Below, in pieces: positions 5,801-7,102 of a stretch of DNA of 7,102 nucleotides. Where the stretch lies: the NCBI GenBank assembly GCA_021160785.1, contig JAGHBX010000397.1, positions 1 to 7,102 on the forward strand, given 5' to 3'. The stretch's first letter is position 1. Each line of letters starts with the position of its first letter. The stretch is from Planctomycetota bacterium (GTDB lineage Bacteria > Planctomycetota > Phycisphaerae > Sedimentisphaerales > Anaerohalosphaeraceae). Position numbers and translations under genes: made by a program. The notes under the pieces were generated by a model that did not search any database, had not been told where the DNA came from, and saw only the letters and a list, made by a program, of their open reading frames with translations.

Positions 5801-7102
5801 TTACTGTGAGCGGACTGTTGAGTGCCCTGGAATTAGAATCCACCGTAAGGTCACAAGTATATTCTGCCGGTATCAGCCCGTTAACATCAACACTCAGTTC
5901 TACAAAATCCTTTTCCCCGCTCGACCTGCCGCTATTCGGATCGAAATCAAGCCAGTCGGTCCCTCCGGTTATGTGCCACTCCATCTCCTTTGCGCCGGTG
6001 TTCCGTATCCAGAACGACTGACACTCATCTATTGAAACACCCTCGAGAGTCTGAAAACTAAGACTCTGGGTAGAAACCGCCATTCCCGGCCCCTCTACCT
6101 CGCAGTTCACGGTGACCTGCTTATCGTTGGCATCTGGCGCACTCACTGTCAGCACGCACTGGTAACTGCCTGTTTCCAGCCCAGTATTGTCCACGCTTAC
6201 CGTTATCTCATCTTCCTCGCCGCTGGATTGGCCCGCTACGGGACTAACATCTACCCAGTTGCAATCATAGGTTATCTGCCAGTCCAGTACGCCTTTATCT
6301 TGGACTCTACTTACGGTAAAGCTCTTGGCCGTCGGGTTTTCTTCGTCCCTGACACACATGAAATCAAGCGCTGACGGATCAACACTGATTTCGAGACTAT
6401 CGATCGCAAGTGTTACCGGAACTGTGACCGGACTGGTGCTCGCAGCAGAAGAGACAATCTCAACTGTACAACTATACTCACCCTTGGTCAAACCCGTCGG
6501 ATAGGCAGATAGTGTCACAGTGTTGCTGTCCGAAACTATAGTCCCGCTGGCCGGATCAACCGTCAACCAGTCACAGCTTTCGTTTATCTGCCAGTGCATT
6601 GTTCCACCCGGATTGCCATTGGAAATGAGTATACTCTCCTGGAGTATTTCTGTCTGGCCAGTGAAGGAGGAAAACTCTATATTATTCGGTTCAACGACTA
6701 TCTGTGGCAACTCAACTATCGCTTCGATATTAACATAAAAGTAGCCTGTAACTACCCCTGATGTGCTTACCTCCAGTGTGCAAGTGTTACTGCCCGTATC
6801 AAGCTGTGAAGGATCAACCTCGACGGTTATACTTTCAGCTCCATTCGTTACGCTCCCTTGGGCGGATACAGGAGTCATGCCAGGATTGTCACTCACAATA
6901 GACCACTCTAATGCATCTGTGTTATTGTTTGTAATAGAAAACTGTGTCTGTACAATATCTCCACCACTGAAGCACTGCACTTGCAGTTCTTGGGGCTCAA
7001 TGCTGACCGCTTTAGCGGCAGTATCCATGTACTCGTAAGCCCCCAAATCGAGTATCGCCGATTGATCACCGTTGCCGTCTATCAGCCCACTTTCTCCTGT
7101 AA
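2823..7102 (-). CDS. Giant extracellular mosaic: beta-helix, BACON-like repeats, beta-propeller, dockerin-like tail (5' end outside window)
   Basis: The frame is open to the right edge (18 codons, TGESG...SAILD, precede the TTG at 7046), so at least 1425 residues belong to it and the start lies upstream. Counting from codon 7046 as residue 1: LDLGAYEY at the very start is the typical end of a beta-helix/choice-of-anchor Q domain. Four BACON/Ig-like repeats span 13-113, 114-215, 217-319 and 321-422. A second right-handed beta-helix runs 424-826, from HVPADYATIQEAIDAA to MDIGVDEY. A Kre9/KNH-like Ig module spans 828-920 (SPSAGEFWTSGS...IEWTS). A PQQ-type beta-propeller of roughly eight blades spans 930-1330 (blade edges such as GSVYKLDSSGNLLW, ADLYALDANTGDVKW). 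A dockerin-like pair spans 1339-1407 (DINNDGRVSYADIEILASEW and DINQDRVVDFADYVEIAEQW). The role is likely surface adhesion or carbohydrate binding; no catalytic residues could be assigned. An N-terminal signal peptide is expected but not visible. Confidence 0.85.
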   Translation of the reverse strand, partial: TGESGLIDGNGDQSAILDLGAYEYMDTAAKAVSIEPQELQVQCFSGGDIVQTQFSITNNNTDALEWSIVSDNPGMTPVSAQGSVTNGAESITVEVDPSQLDTGSNTCTLEVSTSGVVTGYFYVNIEAIVELPQIVVEPNNIEFSSFTGQTEILQESILISNGNPGGTMHWQINESCDWLTVDPASGTIVSDSNTVTLSAYPTGLTKGEYSCTVEIVSSAASTSPVTVPVTLAIDSLEISVDPSALDFMCVRDEENPTAKSFTVSRVQDKGVLDWQITYDCNWVDVSPVAGQSSGEEDEITVSVDNTGLETGSYQCVLTVSAPDANDKQVTVNCEVEGPGMAVSTQSLSFQTLEGVSIDECQSFWIRNTGAKEMEWHITGGTDWLDFDPNSGRSSGEKDFVELSVDVNGLIPAEYTCDLTVDSNSRALNSPLTVTVNLTVNPQIHVPADYATIQEAIDAAVDGDGIIVADDEYTVPSGINFLGKAIWLHSANGPENCILKRPGGGTVVTFNHAEDRDSILEGVTITDSNEAIRCYRAGPVIRDCVIKDNVRERAETDYGEGVISVIGYRWSDAEVTEIIDCRIANNGDSGITNSAPAIAVDDAKLTLRNCLIEGNYTGYNGGGVESEEETCSLEGCWIVGNSAAGKGGGLYLGGDEYAQHDLRECRIVGNEAQDGGGVYVNCVVRMHGCSIVVNNATGLGGGIYDNAGKLECDHSIFWGNSDLSGSPVSAQIFCDESGTEIVNCCIDDGQPGDANVPFGAENGNIDQNPLFVRIPSNGGDGWGDDPATPGIDESANDDYGDLHLTINSPCIEAGSSPGLADHGTDMDGQSRPLGRYMDIGVDEYTPVVVVSSPSAGEFWTSGSVHQIEWTSAGVGNLGILLSRDGGASWQTIDTVSAGVGSYTWQIPDLLNSDQCIISVAASPENSGLLVYDSGLFSVRPDRVGPVEKAQWSSLGGGMTRNALAEVSGPLTGCVKWSFDANSPISGSTVVSKGGAVYLTTEEGSVYKLDSSGNLLWSLDLGDNIEGSPTLGSDGSLYVGTEAGELWAISSDGNVRWTHRNGWNTYAAPAVSNDGTRIYTGSMEGGLRCLGVQGSELWEFDPNGSVTGSPAVDANGTVYVSDFYEADLYALDANTGDVKWKCDFDYAGRRWTFASPVLSDGVIYQAMAYDPNLYAVDADSGEVIWSVNLSGKTDSVWDEYRDPSEAGDPLCRQKPHLDKSAWSEPVVAPDGTIYLSMGDPYLRAVNPNGTLKWVAKLGNSGSFSLTVEHGGLIYAANSAGRVYVLKGNVEVVKPPDEWNYFRYVKRIGGKIVSWFRGDGSLNHCVIANDGTLLVSDSAGKVWAISYDKCSEGSRRLALFVDINNDGRVSYADIEILASEWLCEQCEYEPPSLFCPPDRPYRLAADINQDRVVDFADYVEIAEQWMRE
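2826..3032 (-). other. Dockerin-like domain of the giant protein
   Basis: Two EF-hand-like loops, D-I-N-N-D-G-R-V-S-Y-A-D and D-I-N-Q-D-R-V-V-D-F-A-D, are each followed by a helix ending in (S)EW or (E)QW and are separated by a Cys- and Pro-rich linker (CEQCEYEPPSLFCPP). In the first loop the Asp/Asn spacing fits calcium binding well; in the second, Gly is replaced by Arg. Classical dockerins bind cohesins, but planctomycete versions are widespread on secreted proteins and their partner is unclear. Confidence 0.75.
3057..4259 (-). repeat. PQQ-type beta-propeller region (about eight blades)
   Basis: Within the giant protein, residues 930-1330 repeat the blade pattern [VIL]-Y-x-[LIV]-(D)-x-x-[ST]-G-x-[VLI]-x-W. 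Copies are centred on 984-997, 1024-1037, 1065-1080, 1106-1120, 1151-1165, 1220-1233, 1260-1270 and 1319-1326. Preceding strands read 'GSPTLGSDGSLYVGT', 'GSPAVDANGTVYVSD' and 'SEPVVAPDGTIYLS'. This is the PQQ-binding-like fold (also in BamB). No quinoprotein catalytic Asp/Ca site could be assigned, so a binding or scaffold role is favoured. Confidence 0.75.
4569..5777 (-). repeat. Right-handed beta-helix (choice-of-anchor Q type) domain
   Basis: Residues 424-826 of the giant protein begin with the pectate-lyase-superfamily opening 'YATIQEAIDAAVDGDGIIV'. They continue through coils of the form [LI]-x-x-C-x-I-x-x-N (RDCVIKDN, IDCRIANN, RNCLIEGN, EGCWIVGN, RECRIVGN, HGCSIVVN), with GGG turns (NGGGVES, KGGGLYL, DGGGVYV, LGGGIYD). 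The end 'NPLFV...DLHLTINSPCIEAGS...DIGVDEY' is the standard closing segment. The GGG-coil architecture resembles polymorphic outer membrane protein repeats. Confidence 0.8.
5781..7010 (-). repeat. Four tandem BACON/Ig-like repeats
   Basis: Residues 13-422 of the giant protein comprise four units of about 100 residues following the pattern L-x-F...S-x-x-I-x-N...(L/M)-x-W-x-I...(C)DWL-x-V-x-P-x-x-G...(I/V)-x-V-S-V-D-x-x-G-L...G-x-Y-x-C-x-(V/L)-x-V. The Cys in the strand after 'GxY' recurs in each unit (C89, C193, C297, C398); two units also have Cys just before the DWL/NWV block (C158, C262). This is the BACON/ASPM-like Ig fold common on secreted carbohydrate-binding or adhesive proteins. Confidence 0.7.

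Noticed and set aside
7044..7046. TTG as the start of the giant gene
   Set aside because: The frame stays open to the window edge and the residues around it (LDLGAYEY) are the end of a beta-helix domain, so the start must lie upstream.

Overview
The window holds five minus-strand units and no credible plus-strand gene. It looks like a piece of a Planctomycetota chromosome, most like the Phycisphaerae/Sedimentisphaerales group. This rests on family style, not on any marker gene: a pseudopilin-like protein ending in the 'DGSVR...LWTLKW' block, proteins ending in dockerin-like 'D-x-N-x-D-G...AEQW' tails, an exported Hcp-fold protein with a planctomycete-like 'PNAPPGATMHTL' linker, and a very large exported mosaic of beta-helix, BACON-like and beta-propeller domains. 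No rRNA, tRNA or CRISPR array was seen.

In the direction of transcription (right to left): (1) 7102-2823, the 3' part of a giant extracellular protein whose start lies outside the window. It shows the end of one beta-helix, four BACON/Ig-like repeats, a complete second beta-helix, a Kre9-like Ig module, a PQQ-type beta-propeller and a C-terminal dockerin-like pair. (2) 2776-1907, a pseudopilin-like membrane-anchored protein, 46 bp downstream and possibly co-transcribed. (3) 1906-1546, a 361-bp intergenic region with a candidate promoter at its upstream end and several potential RNA hairpins; it may be a long structured leader for the next gene. (4) 1545-856, a signal-peptide-bearing Hcp-domain protein. 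(5) 848-591, a broken IS66-type transposase fragment with a 24-bp near-perfect palindrome at its downstream edge. (6) 569 to the left edge, the N-terminal 189 residues of a secreted protein with four W-x-E-N-I-G-W repeats and the start of a dockerin-like tail.

Every intact product is predicted to be exported or membrane-anchored, and both edge genes carry dockerin-like ends. The shared theme is a cell-surface or extracellular protein set, perhaps for polysaccharide binding or surface assembly. No enzyme with a recognisable catalytic motif is visible, so the substrate cannot be named. The items most worth a second look are the Sec-exported Hcp protein with no type VI secretion gene in view, the structured intergenic RNA candidate, the pseudopilin with an altered cleavage motif, and the W-x-E-N-I-G-W repeat protein.
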